Assembly: GCF_014649915.1 (NCBI RefSeq) | Contig: NZ_BMTY01000014.1 | Location: 146,674-210,673 of the forward strand | Direction of reading: 5' to 3' | Source of the DNA: Streptomyces toxytricini | GTDB taxonomy: Bacteria; Actinomycetota; Actinomycetes; Streptomycetales; Streptomycetaceae | DNA: 64,000 bases | In this document: in pieces, positions 8,803 to 17,129 of the stretch | Layout: each line of letters begins with the position of its first letter | How positions within the stretch are numbered: the first letter of the stretch is position 1 | Program-made: the position numbers and the translations under genes | Notes under the pieces: model-generated | Databases searched by the model: none | What the model saw: only the letters and a program-made list of their open reading frames with translations | Told to the model about the DNA's origin: nothing

Positions 8803-9360
8803 ATGGGCGCGATCCGCACGCCGCGGGACAAGTGGATCGAAGAGGGGCTGCGGGCGCTCGACGCCGGCGGGCCGGAGGCCGTCCGCATCGAGGTGCTCGC
8901 CCAGAGGCTCGGCGTCAGCAAGGGCGGTTTCTACGGGTACTTCCGCAACCGGGGCGCTCTGCTGGAGGAGATGCTCGACACCTGGGAACGGGGCGTCGCC
9001 GAGGACGTCATCGAGCGGATCGAGCGCGACGGGGGCGATGCCCGTGAGCGGCTCGCGCGTCTCTTCGCGTTCGTGGGGTCGGCCGAGTCGCCCGTGACCA
9101 GCGCCGGCGTCGAGCTGGCCGTCCGGGACTGGGCCCGCCGCGACGAAGGCGTCGCCCTCCGGCTCCGCCGGGTCGACAACCGGCGCATGGACTACCTGCG
9201 CCGGCTCTACAGCGCCTTCTGCGACGACGAGGACGACGTCGAGGCCCGCTGCCTGATCACCTTCTCGCTGCGCATCGGCGACCACCTGATCGCGGCCGAC
9301 AACGGCCCGCGCGACCGCACGGAGGTCCTCGCGGCGGTCAGCAGGCGACTGCTCACCTGA
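8803..9360 (+). CDS. TetR/AcrR-family transcriptional regulator
   Basis: The 185-residue protein has an N-terminal TetR helix-turn-helix (VLAQRLGVSKGGFYGYFRNR, residues about 32-51) and a variable ligand-binding C-terminal half. I prefer the ATG at 8803 (MGAIRTPRD), which leaves a normal-length N-terminus; an in-frame start at 8785 is possible. It is divergent from the DUF2867 gene with two related palindromes between them, so autoregulation and control of that gene are the natural reading. Confidence 0.85.
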   Translation: MGAIRTPRDKWIEEGLRALDAGGPEAVRIEVLAQRLGVSKGGFYGYFRNRGALLEEMLDTWERGVAEDVIERIERDGGDARERLARLFAFVGSAESPVTSAGVELAVRDWARRDEGVALRLRRVDNRRMDYLRRLYSAFCDDEDDVEARCLITFSLRIGDHLIAADNGPRDRTEVLAAVSRRLLT

Positions 9361-9559
9361 CCCCCGCCGCGCCGGAGAGGTTGCAGGCGTGGGGAAAGGC
9401 GCCGCCCGCGGAGGTCCGGACCGCCCCGCCGGAGGACGGTGCCCGGCTGACACGGCGTGCCGTTTCCCGGGAGTCCCCGCGGGTGCGCGGCCGGCCGCTG
9501 CTCGAGGGCGCGGCGCAGCACACGAAACGGTATGGGGCGCGGCAGCGGTCATGGCGTGC

Positions 9560-9795
9560 CACGAGCGCAAGGGCCGGCGGGCCGGGCACACCGCAGCCGC
9601 CGTCACCTTCACCGCGGCCCTGCCCTCGCCCGACCCAGGGTGCGGATCGCCCACGCCCTCCCCGCGCTGCTCCCGGTGCTCGAACAGGTCGCCAGCGGCG
9701 CGCACACACCTCCCACGTCGCGGCCGGCGCGGTCATCGGTGCCGCCTCGGCGTACCGCGACTACCGGACCGGGCGACTGCTCCCCCCGACTCGGT
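9560..9795 (+). pseudogene. PAP2-superfamily phosphatase remnant
   Basis: Pieces of a PAP2 phosphatase can be read across different frames: GHTAAAVTFTAAL (the conserved SGHTAAA motif, first residue changed), then LPALLPVLEQVASGAH, then SHVAAGAVIGAASAY (the SxxxH...D/AAGAxxG motif). At least two frameshifts and the lack of the N-terminal phosphate-binding KxxxxxxRP motif show that it is dead. About 75 residues remain of the usual 200 or more. Confidence 0.5.
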
Positions 9796-10450
9796 ACGGC
9801 GGCCGGCCGGTGGGGCACCGGGCGGGTGATCTACGGTCCCCTTCTCGGCAGATGCCGGCCGGCGGCCCGGCAGCCACCGCCACCTCGTCCTCCGACGCCC
9901 CTTCGCGGGGACCGTCGGTGTGGGGCCCGGGCGAGGGCGTGGACCTCCCGGTCGGTGCGTGTTGTGCGACCGCAGCGGCGGCCTGCAGGCATCGGCGGGC
10001 CTGTCGCCGCGGAGGCCTCCCGGCTGTGGCACGAGGCGCGCCGGCCCCCCGCGCGCGTACGTTGCTACGGGCGGCGGCAGAGCCGATGCGGAGCGGGGCC
10101 GGCGTCGGCTCGCAGGGCGGCGAGAATTGCCCCCTCCACTCCTGCGCCTGCCCTGTCCCGCCCGCCCTGCACGCCGCGTGGTACCGGCTGACATGCAGCG
10201 CATCTATCGCGAAGGGGCTCGAAAGCCTCGGCTCCCGTCGCTGCGCGTTTGTCCAGGGGCTGGCCGCAGCAGAACGCCCCCGCGCCGCCTGGGCTGTTTC
10301 ACGGCGCGGCTGGTGCTGGTCCGCCTTGTGGTGCCCGTCTTCCTTGCCCGCGGGCGGCCCGGAGCAGAGGTGGCGGTCTTCGCACCGGCTTAGGCGGGCA
10401 GCCCGGCGACGACAGAGACCGGGACGACGCCCGGGTTGGGAAGGCCGGCC
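9796..10450. other. Non-coding or decayed stretch
   Basis: About 650 bases lie between the PAP2 remnant and the TetR promoter. Frames are open because of the base composition, but none has recognisable motifs. It is probably decayed sequence of the chromosome arm. Confidence 0.4.
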
Positions 10451-10460
10451 CTTGTTTACT

Positions 10461-10476
10461 TACGGGTCGACCCGTA
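10461..10476. promoter_or_regulatory. 16-bp perfect palindrome, TetR operator
   Basis: TACGGGTCGACCCGTA is perfectly self-complementary, and TTTAC/GTAAA arms flank it at slightly unequal distance. It ends 11 bases before the TetR start at 10488, so bound regulator would block its own transcription. Confidence 0.7.
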
Positions 10477-10487
10477 GGGTAAATCTC

Positions 10488-11075
10488 ATGAGCTCTTCCC
10501 CGCCCTCCAGGGGGCGTCCCAGGGATCCCCGATCGCACGAGGCGATCATCCGCGCGACCGCAGAACTGATGGTCGAGGTCGGCTACGCCGCGACGTCGAT
10601 CGGGGCGGTGGCCGCGCGGGCCGGCGTCGGCAAGGACACGATCTACCGGCGCTGGCCGGGCAAGCCGGAGCTGGTCTTCGAGGCCGTGTTCACGACCACC
10701 GATGACCTCCCGCCCCCGGACACCGGGACGCTGGCCGGGGATCTGACCGTGCTGCTGCAGGGTCTGGTCGACGAGTTCCGCGCGCCTGCCGCCGCGGCGG
10801 CACTCCCGGGGCTGCTGGCCGACTTCGCAGCGGACCCGGAGCTGAGGGCGCGCATCCGCGGCGACTTCCTGGCTCCGTCGAAGGCACGGCTGCTGGTCGT
10901 CTTCGAACGCGCCGCGCTGCGCGGCGAGATCGCGGGCGAAACGCCGGTGGACCTGGTCCTGGACACGCTGGCAGGAGCTGTGTTCTTCCACATCGGGCTG
11001 ATCGGGGAGCACCCCGACCAGGAGCTCGCCGCACTGCTGGCCGCTGTCGTGGCCAAAGGAATCGAGGTCCGGTGA
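10488..11075 (+). CDS. TetR/AcrR-family transcriptional regulator
   Basis: The 195-residue product has the TetR helix-turn-helix at residues about 30-50 (IGAVAARAGVGKDTIYRRW) and a TetR_C-type effector domain. The start is the ATG at 10488; the open frame continues upstream, but homology begins here and the operator lies immediately before it. The stop overlaps the start of the next gene (GTGA), so the two are co-transcribed. The regulator probably represses its own operon with the small membrane protein at 11072. Confidence 0.85.
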   Translation: MSSSPPSRGRPRDPRSHEAIIRATAELMVEVGYAATSIGAVAARAGVGKDTIYRRWPGKPELVFEAVFTTTDDLPPPDTGTLAGDLTVLLQGLVDEFRAPAAAAALPGLLADFAADPELRARIRGDFLAPSKARLLVVFERAALRGEIAGETPVDLVLDTLAGAVFFHIGLIGEHPDQELAALLAAVVAKGIEVR

Positions 11076-11452
11076 ACGGCTGGCTCCTCGCGGCAGGGAT
11101 CACCGCTCTGGGCGTGACCGCGATCCACATCGTCGGCGGGCACCGCGATGTGGTGCGCCCGCTGCTGTCCTGCGGGCTCGCGGACGAACCCAAGCGCGTC
11201 CTGCACGCCGTCTGGCACATGGTGAGCGCCGATCTGGCGCTCTCCGGACTCGCCCTGCTCTTCCTCTCCCTGGCGAACGGTACGCCGGGTACCGGCCTGG
11301 TGGCGTGGTTCGTGGCCGCCCACTTCACCGCGTACGCGGCGGTGTTCCTGGCCGTCACACTGTCCGTCGGCTGGCCCCGGCCCCTGCTCCGCCTACCGCA
11401 GTGGATTCTGCTCCTGCCGGTCGCAGCGCTGGCAGCGGCCGGCGCCGCGTAG
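11072..11452 (+). CDS. Small four-helix membrane protein of unknown function
   Basis: The 126-residue protein starts at a GTG that overlaps the TetR stop by four bases. Four hydrophobic segments are visible (about residues 3-22, 46-66, 75-97 and 105-126). A His-x4-His pattern in the first helix region (IHIVGGH) and HAVWH between helices 1 and 2 are possible metal or haem ligands. Similar small proteins accompany TetR genes in Streptomyces; I do not recognise a function. Translational coupling makes it the direct target of the TetR regulator. Confidence 0.7.
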   Translation: MNGWLLAAGITALGVTAIHIVGGHRDVVRPLLSCGLADEPKRVLHAVWHMVSADLALSGLALLFLSLANGTPGTGLVAWFVAAHFTAYAAVFLAVTLSVGWPRPLLRLPQWILLLPVAALAAAGAA

Positions 11453-11649
11453 CCACCCTGCCGGATCGCGGGCGGCGCAGGTCCCCGCCTCGACGGTGCG
11501 GAGAGTGCGCTGCCCGCCACGGCATCCTGAGGGCGGCCGTGATGCCCCTCGTGGTCTGCCTTCACTCCGGCCTGGCCAGTGTGGCGCACGCCCGCGGTCC
11601 CGGCGCCCGGCTCGCACGGCCTTTGCGCCGGCCCGGACTGCCCTTGCTG

Positions 11650-11740
11650 CCCACCTGCGCAAAGGATCACACGGCGGACGGCCACCCAACTTCGACGGAG
11701 ACCCATTCGGCGAACCGTCGGAGAACTTGCGAACGATGCG
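11650..11740 (+). pseudogene. IS5-type transposase remnant (short)
   Basis: The frame reads HLRKGSHGGRPPNFD, close to the RRGSxGGRPPxFD segment that precedes the catalytic Glu region of IS5 (IS1112-like) transposases. The homology breaks off after about 25 residues. The rest of 11453-11821 has nothing I recognise. Confidence 0.35.
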
Positions 11741-11821
11741 GGCTGCCGGCACGGAGGTGCTGATGTCGTGCTCCCAGCGGTCGTGGTCACCCCGCTCCCC
11801 ACATGACCGGCCGGACAAGTC

Positions 11822-12478
11822 CTAGTCGTCCACGGCTCCCGGGGCCAGGGCCGGTGCCGGGAACGCGAAGCGGGCCTCGGCGCCCGACCACCAGACACCG
11901 ATGGCGAAGACGGCAGTGGCCTCCAGCAGCGCAGCGCGATCGAGCCCGCCGCAGGGCAGCGGCGTGCAGCCCATGGAGGTGACGATTTCTGCCACGCGCG
12001 CGGCGGCGCCCGGCTCGTCGGTGCAGAACGGGACCGCAAGGGGGGACCCTTCGAAGGTCGGCCGTTCCGTGGTCCAGATGCTCTCGTGGCATACCCCGAA
12101 CGCCTTCACCACGTGGGCGCCGGGGGCGGCGTCCGCGATGAGCCGGGCGACGGAGGTGGCGCCGCCGGTGGTCAGGACCGGGCCGTCCTCGCCCGGCGCC
12201 ATGGGAACGGTGCAGTCGATCACCGTCCGCCCGGCGAGCAGGTGGGCCAGCTCCTCGGCCAACTGCGGCGCGGCGCTCGCCGGTACGGCGATGAGTACCG
12301 CTTCCCCGAAGGCCGCGGCATCGGCCAGGCTGCCGAGCCTGGAGGCGCCGGTGAGCAGGGCGGTGCGGGAGGCCGCCCCAGTGTCCCGACCACCCACGAG
12401 TACGTCATGGCCGGCCCGTACCCAGGCCGCACCGAGGGCGGTGGCCATCGCCCCTGTACCAAGAATGCCGATGCGCAT
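11822..12478 (-). CDS. F420-dependent NADP reductase-like oxidoreductase
   Basis: The 218-residue protein begins MRIGILGTGAMATALG, a Rossmann motif of the NADPH-dependent F420 reductase/coenzyme F420-binding group, and continues with LLVGG-type VLVGGRDTGAA and VIDCTVPM. I chose the ATG at 12478 because AGGAG sits 8 bases upstream. The gene is divergent from an HxlR regulator, with a perfect 24-bp inverted repeat between them. Proteins of this type next to HxlR genes are common redox-response pairs; the substrate is unknown. Confidence 0.75.
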   Translation of the reverse strand: MRIGILGTGAMATALGAAWVRAGHDVLVGGRDTGAASRTALLTGASRLGSLADAAAFGEAVLIAVPASAAPQLAEELAHLLAGRTVIDCTVPMAPGEDGPVLTTGGATSVARLIADAAPGAHVVKAFGVCHESIWTTERPTFEGSPLAVPFCTDEPGAAARVAEIVTSMGCTPLPCGGLDRAALLEATAVFAIGVWWSGAEARFAFPAPALAPGAVDD

Positions 12479-12544
12479 GTGCTTGCTCCTGTCGTCCATG
12501 CCGAAAGATCCGCGAGGTGTGACGGAAAAGACGCTAGGGGCGCC

Positions 12545-12568
12545 GATGCACACCACATGGTGTGCATC
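12545..12568. promoter_or_regulatory. Perfect inverted repeat, HxlR operator
   Basis: GATGCACACCA is followed by a CA spacer and its exact complement TGGTGTGCATC. It lies 66 bases from the oxidoreductase start and 20 bases from the HxlR start at 12589, well placed to control both. Confidence 0.7.
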
Positions 12569-12588
12569 GGGCCGGGCAGGATCAGCAC

Positions 12589-13029
12589 ATGGGCGACATG
12601 GGGGCAGAGGCAGACGAACAAGGCCTGGACGAGTACCTGGGCGGCCGCGAGTACGCTGCGGACTGCCAGGCGAGGGTGGCTTTCGACGTACTGTCGAACC
12701 GCTGGGACAGCGTGATCGTGTACATCCTCGGCGAGAGCGGACCCATGAGGCCGCGTGCGCTGATCACCCGCATCGGTGGGATCAGCCCCAAGGTCCTCAA
12801 CGAAGCCCTGCGCCGCCTTGAGTACAACGGCCTGGTCGTACGCCGGGCGTACGCGGAGGCCCCGCCGCGCGTCGACTACTCACTCACCGAGGCGGGCCTC
12901 GCGCTGCTGGGCCCGATCCGCGCGATGGGGATGTGGGCCGGACGCTACACCGAAGCCGTCCTGGCGGCCCAGGCTTGCTTCGCACCCCGAGAATCTCGCC
13001 CGCACAGCCGCCGAGGGGCTGTCCCGTAA
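12589..13029 (+). CDS. HxlR-family transcriptional regulator
   Basis: The 146-residue protein has the HxlR winged helix: an N-terminal Cys (CQARVAFDVLSNRWD, residues 25-40), the helix-turn-helix and recognition segment GGISPKVLNEALRRLEYNGL, and the wing PPRVDYSLTEAG. A single N-terminal Cys is the redox or aldehyde sensor in studied HxlR proteins. The last four codons coincide with an IS-end-like sequence (GGGGCTGTCCCGTAA), so the tail may have been altered by an insertion. Its likely target is the divergent oxidoreductase gene. Confidence 0.85.
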   Translation: MGDMGAEADEQGLDEYLGGREYAADCQARVAFDVLSNRWDSVIVYILGESGPMRPRALITRIGGISPKVLNEALRRLEYNGLVVRRAYAEAPPRVDYSLTEAGLALLGPIRAMGMWAGRYTEAVLAAQACFAPRESRPHSRRGAVP

Positions 13030-13030
13030 A

Positions 13031-13165
13031 TGCACTTCGGTCGCCGCGGAATGGTTGATCTCGGTGTCGTCATACGGGCGAAGACGTACTCGACGCGGGC
13101 CCGGACCTGCTTGTGAGATCGGTTGACCCCTACCCGGTCCGGCAGTTCCGCATCTGCACCTCCAC
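13031..13165 (-). pseudogene. IS5-family transposase C-terminal remnant
   Basis: On the minus strand the frame reads VNRSHKQVRARVEYVFARM, the conserved C-terminal region of IS5-type transposases (NRxHxxVRxRVExxFARMK). The catalytic residues lie in the lost part. The adjoining GGGGCTGTCCCGTAAATG at 13015 looks like an IS terminal repeat. Confidence 0.5.
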
Positions 13166-13339
13166 GTCGCAGCACGGTCGCCAGTGTTCCCGAAGGCGTG
13201 AGGGCTCAGCCCGGAGAAAGGGGCTGCGCGGGGACGGCTCCGGCGCCGCGATCGCACCAGTCGCGCCGTGATGGTGGCATCCAGGGGAGGCCGAGCGCGT
13301 GCTCTTCCGCCCAAGTGCCCGCGGCCGTCGGGCATGGGC

Positions 13340-13597
13340 CTGAGGATCGGCACGGATGCCGAGCGAGCCGGTGCGTCTGCGGGCCTGGTACAGCGCGCAC
13401 GTGACCCTTTGCGTGCAGACCGGTCTCCGGCGTACGCACCCGGCGGGGTGCGTGATCCCGCGCTGGACGAGTCACAGGGCATCAACGCCGCCTGGCCGGA
13501 GGCATCCCTGCGGGTGTTCGCCGAAGCCACTGACTTGCGGATGCGCCACCGTGTCCTGCTGGATCTGCCCACCTCCCGCGCGGCATACCCGTTATAG
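13340..13597 (+). pseudogene. Decayed member of an unnamed Streptomyces family
   Basis: Pieces in different frames read GTDAERAG, RAWYSAHVTL, RSPAYAPGGVRDPALDE and ASLRVFAEATDLRMRH. The same blocks (TGTDAERAG, RAWYCAHVALH, RSPAYAPGGRRDPALDE) occur in one frame at 51703-52060 on the other strand. This copy is frameshifted at least twice. I do not know the family's function. Confidence 0.45.
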
Positions 13598-13619
13598 GTG
13601 TTGAGGTGGTGCCGCACCC

Positions 13620-13800
13620 GCGGCATCACACCCTGCATCCACGCCCGCTGATCGGCCGCGACGATCCGATTCCGGCAATCGGCCGCGAGGCCACCACCTG
13701 CCGCTCACCCGCATGACCGGCCAAGCCGTGCAGCAGCACGACCGGCTTCCCCCGGCCCGCCCCCATCCCGGCAGACAGGACCAGCCCCATCACGCAAGAC
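13620..13800 (-). pseudogene. Alpha/beta hydrolase N-terminal remnant
   Basis: The minus frame reads GAGRGKPVVLLHGLAGHAGE, the strand-turn with the HG oxyanion motif of alpha/beta hydrolases, and after a frameshift NRIVAADQR, the next conserved block. The nucleophile, acid and His regions are missing. Roughly 60 of 270 residues survive. Confidence 0.5.
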
Positions 13801-14493
13801 CACACGCTCGGACCACAGCACGACCGCCCGAGGAATCGTCCTGCCCCGATCTTGCCCCGGCAGCCACGAGCCGCGCTGAGGGCCGCCCTTGTCGAAGGCA
13901 CGTCGCCGTGAAACACAGGCCACGTCCGCGGCGACGGTGCCCTGCGACCGCAGCAAGGACACTGCCACTGTCAGACCCAGCTGGCAGCATCAGCGAAGTG
14001 AACGCCCTGAAGCGTCCTCCACTCACCCCCGTCGCGAACGCAGAGGAGCATGTCCCTTGCGACTGCATGGCGTTAGCGCCCGGCATCGCTGCGGGCATCC
14101 TTGCCCCGGCCCTCCTGCTCGCCCCCGTCCTTCGCGGCCACGGCGGTACGATCGGGTGACGGTGCCCCGCGGTGTCCTCGTCCGCGTACGAGCCGGACGC
14201 CGACGACCTGAGGTGGCCACAGTCCGGATCCTCGCCGACCCGGACAGCGGCCGACGTGTGACACGAGCACGGCGCCGCACCACAGCGCGTCGCCCGGGTG
14301 GCAGCCCCTGCCGCACGCCCGGTCGCCGGAACGTCGCGAATCCGAGCGGGGGCCGCCTGTACTTCCGTGTGCCGGCGTCCCAGCCCGGCAGGCCCTGTGG
14401 TCGGCTCGGCGCCCTCCGCAGAGCGCCGTGGCCTCGCCGCCCGGTCCGGTATGGGCCGCTGACACCTCCGACAGCAGAAAGCACATTTCTTCG
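13801..14493. other. Stretch without recognisable gene upstream of histone-like CDS
   Basis: About 690 bases with only composition-driven open frames. It presumably contains the promoter of the histone-fold gene at 14494, but I see no convincing -35/-10 pair. A weak AGAAAG lies 16 bases before the chosen ATG. Confidence 0.4.
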
Positions 14494-15270
14494 ATGACCA
14501 CACAACCTCCACGCACCGGGCACAGCGGTCCGCAGACCGCTTCCGTTGCGACCGACCTGCCGTTCAAGCCTCAGCTCGTCAAAGCAGTGTTCAGGGACGT
14601 GACGTCGTTGCACGTCTCCAAGTCGGCCGCGTGGGCCGCCGCGTCGGTGACGCGGACCGTGTTGACGGAGATCATCGAGGGCGCGAGAAGCGCGGCGGCC
14701 GAGGAGGGCAGGAAGAGGCTCACTCCCGAGGACCTCATCTCGGCGATCGACCGGAACGTCGAGGTGGAGGTGGGATCGGCGTGGTACCTGCACAGCCCGA
14801 CCTTCCACGGCCGGATGGGCGAGGTGCGCAACGCCGATGGTGCTCTTGTGTCTCTTCGTGAGCGCCGCGGGGCGCGTACACCGAGTGGTGTGGCCGGCGC
14901 CCACCGGTTCGAGGCAGGGGTGAGAAGGCTGCTGAGGAGTCGGGGGGTGAGGGCGGTCCCGGCGACGGTCCGCGACCTGGACGGAATCGCGAGCGTGTTC
15001 CTGACGGACCTGGCCCGGGACGCGGCCATGGTCGTCCGCGAGGGCGGGGTCAAGCGGTTCGGGACGGTCAGTCTGATGGTGCCGGGCGAGCCGGCCCCGG
15101 CCCCGCTGCTCAAGGACCCCCTCCTCGCCCTGTCCACCCGCCGCGGCGACGGGAGGACTGTGGGAGGGGACGACGTCCTGGCCGCCGGCACGATTCAGCT
15201 GTTCGGCGATCTCAGACGACGCGCCATCTCCGAGGCAGCCGAGAGGACACGGAACACGCCGGCCAACTGA
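14494..15270 (+). CDS. Putative doublet histone-fold protein
   Basis: The 258-residue product reads as two histone folds in tandem. Fold 1 (residues about 24-90) has a short helix, HVSKSAA at the start of a long second helix (about 42-72), then RKRLTPEDLISAI, matching the L2 loop and third helix of H2B-like or archaeal histones. Fold 2 (about 139-235) has GVRRLLRSRGVRAV, then a long helix with GIASVFLTDLARDA, strikingly like histone H4 (IRRLARRGGVKRI and VLKVFLENVIRDA). A 35-residue insertion follows, then RTVGGDDVLAAG in place of the H4 TVTAMDVVYAL. The start is the ATG at 14494; a GTG at 14428 is possible. The gene is intact amid decayed sequence. Function is inferred only: DNA compaction or a regulator. 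An all-helical unrelated fold remains possible. Confidence 0.6.
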   Translation: MTTQPPRTGHSGPQTASVATDLPFKPQLVKAVFRDVTSLHVSKSAAWAAASVTRTVLTEIIEGARSAAAEEGRKRLTPEDLISAIDRNVEVEVGSAWYLHSPTFHGRMGEVRNADGALVSLRERRGARTPSGVAGAHRFEAGVRRLLRSRGVRAVPATVRDLDGIASVFLTDLARDAAMVVREGGVKRFGTVSLMVPGEPAPAPLLKDPLLALSTRRGDGRTVGGDDVLAAGTIQLFGDLRRRAISEAAERTRNTPAN

Positions 15271-15769
15271 TCGGGCCTGCCCCTGCGCTCTGCCCTCTGC
15301 GCAGGGTTCCCGGGTGTACGCGGCTCCTGGAATCCGGCGCCCGCATTCGGCTCCGGTCGGCTCGCAAAACGGGCTCGCCGCACAGGCGCGGACCGTCGGC
15401 CGCAGGCACCCCAGGGGGAAGACCTTCCTTTCCGCCGTGTTCGCCGGTGGCTGGGTCGGAGCCGGTGACTCCCGGTGCCGGCCCCGATTCAGGGGCGTCG
15501 CCGACGACGTACGGACTGCTCGTCATGACGCCGCCCTCCTGGGATCGCGGCCAGGTGCCCGGGGCCGGGCGGGACCATCACGCACAGGTCGTCCTGGACG
15601 TAAGCGGCGAGGACCGGGGGCCCCGGCGCGGGCTGATCGGCAGCACGGCGAGCGTCCATGCCGCGACCGAGCGGGCTGATCGCGACCGCCTCCCAGAGCC
15701 GGCCGCACGCCGGCCGGCCGTCCAGCTCCCGGCCCCGTGACGGTCAGCCGCGCCGCCATGCGGCATGCG
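15271..15769. other. Intergenic, no gene recognised
   Basis: About 500 bases between the histone-fold gene and the next fragment. One frame (15447-15740) is open and starts with ATG but has no motif I recognise. I do not call it as a gene. Confidence 0.35.
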
Positions 15770-15879
15770 TCCGCTACCCGGCCGACGGCTTCGCCGAGCA
15801 GGTCACCCTCGCCCTCGACGCGGCGGTCGCCGATCGCCCCGACACCGAACCGCTGCGGAAACTGGTGCTCGCCTCGTGA
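15770..15879 (+). pseudogene. 3-prime remnant of a gene coupled to the 15879 CDS
   Basis: The frame RYPADGFAEQVTLALDAAV ending in EPLRKLVLAS reads like the natural C-terminus of a small protein. Its TGA overlaps the next ATG by one base (TGATG), as in a translationally coupled pair. No plausible start or N-terminal part is found upstream, so the 5-prime part seems lost. Confidence 0.35.
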
Positions 15880-17006
15880 TGATCTTCCTCGCGGTGCTCG
15901 GCACACTGCTGCTGTTCGCCGTCGGCTACGTGCTGCGCGGCGTGTACTTCATCCGCAAGGCCAAGCGGCTGGAGGCGGAGGTCGCCCGGCTGGACGCCGA
16001 GACCGACGCGAACCGCGCCGAGGCCGCCCGCGCGGTCGTCGCCCGCGGCTTCGTACCCGGCGACCGGCTGTACACGGACGCGTGGGCACCGGTCCCGGCC
16101 GAGCGGACCGCCGCCGAGACCGCGGTCCGCGCCGGGGACTGGGAGGCCGGCGCCGCCTGGATCGAGGCGGCCGGCCAGGACTGGGACGAACGCTGGGAGC
16201 GCGTCCGCGCCCTCGCGGAGCTCGCCGCAGAGGACGACGCCTGGCTGCTGCGGTGGCAGGCCGCCCGGCCCGCCGACCCCATAGCGGCGCAGGTCAACGC
16301 CGACGCCGCCGTGCTGGTCGCGTGGAACGTACGAGGCTCCCTGCGGGCCAAGCACACCACCCGCGAGCAGTTCCGGGTCTTCCACCAGCTGCTCGGCAAG
16401 GCCCAGGAGGCCGCCCACGAAGCCCAACGGCTGGCCGACCCCGCCGACCCGCTCCCGTACATGATCGAGCAGCCGATGGCGATGGGCCTGGGCTACTCGC
16501 ACGAGCAGTACGAACGCCTCTGGGCGGAGATCATGGAGCGGGCCCCCAAGGCCCTGGGCCCGCACACCGGCGCCCTGCAGTACTGGTGCGCGAAATGGTG
16601 CGGCTCGCACGAGCGGGCGGAGTCCTTCGCCCGGGCCGCCGCGGCCAAGGGCGAACCGGGCGAGCTGCTGTCGATGCTCCCGCTGTACGCCTGCTTCGAG
16701 CAGGAGCAGCACGAGGACGACATCGACCCGGACGTCTGGCTGAAGGAGCCGCACATCGTGGCGGCGGTGGACGCGGCCCTGCTCGACGTGGACGCGGCCG
16801 ACCCGGACGACCGGCGCGTGGTGCGGGTCCGCCACCTTCTGGCCTGGTTCCTGTACTGGCAGGACCGGTACCCGGAGGCCCTGGAGCAGTTCCGGCTGAT
16901 CGACGGCTGGATCGGCCACGCCCCGTGGACGTACTCCTCGGACCCGAAGGGCCGGTACCTCAACGTCCGGGACTACACCGTCCGCCAGGTGCACGGCACC
17001 GACTGA
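15879..17006 (+). CDS. Membrane-anchored protein of unknown function, TPR-like
   Basis: The 375-residue product has one N-terminal membrane segment (residues 2-22), a charged coiled-coil-like stretch (about 27-50, rich in Glu, Arg and Ala) and a long alpha-helical soluble region with Trp- and Ala-rich repeats resembling DUF4034-type proteins (for example ETAVRAGDWEAGAAWIEAAG and FLYWQDRYPEALEQFRLIDG). The second of these looks like a TPR helix pair. The start ATG overlaps the stop of the preceding fragment. A strong 20-bp stem terminator follows the stop. No function can be assigned. Confidence 0.65.
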   Translation: MIFLAVLGTLLLFAVGYVLRGVYFIRKAKRLEAEVARLDAETDANRAEAARAVVARGFVPGDRLYTDAWAPVPAERTAAETAVRAGDWEAGAAWIEAAGQDWDERWERVRALAELAAEDDAWLLRWQAARPADPIAAQVNADAAVLVAWNVRGSLRAKHTTREQFRVFHQLLGKAQEAAHEAQRLADPADPLPYMIEQPMAMGLGYSHEQYERLWAEIMERAPKALGPHTGALQYWCAKWCGSHERAESFARAAAAKGEPGELLSMLPLYACFEQEQHEDDIDPDVWLKEPHIVAAVDAALLDVDAADPDDRRVVRVRHLLAWFLYWQDRYPEALEQFRLIDGWIGHAPWTYSSDPKGRYLNVRDYTVRQVHGTD

Positions 17007-17019
17007 CGCCGGGGACACC

Positions 17020-17072
17020 GCACCGCGGGCACGGGCGGGTGGGGATTCCCCGCCCGCCCGTGCCCGCGGTGC
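17020..17072 (+). terminator. 20-bp perfect stem terminator
   Basis: The arms 17020-17039 and 17053-17072 are perfectly complementary (first arm begins GCACCGCGGGCACGG) with a 13-base loop. It lies 14 bases after the stop at 17006. There is no T run, as is usual for Streptomyces terminators. Confidence 0.8.
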
Positions 17073-17129
17073 ACGAGGAGGCCACGGACGCTCACGTACC
17101 GCCGTCCGCCCAAGCTCCCGCCCCCCGCT

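Noticed and set aside
15447..15740. 97-codon ATG frame (MAGSEPVTPG)
   Set aside because: No motif, no ribosome-binding site and competing open frames of equal quality; not supported as a gene.
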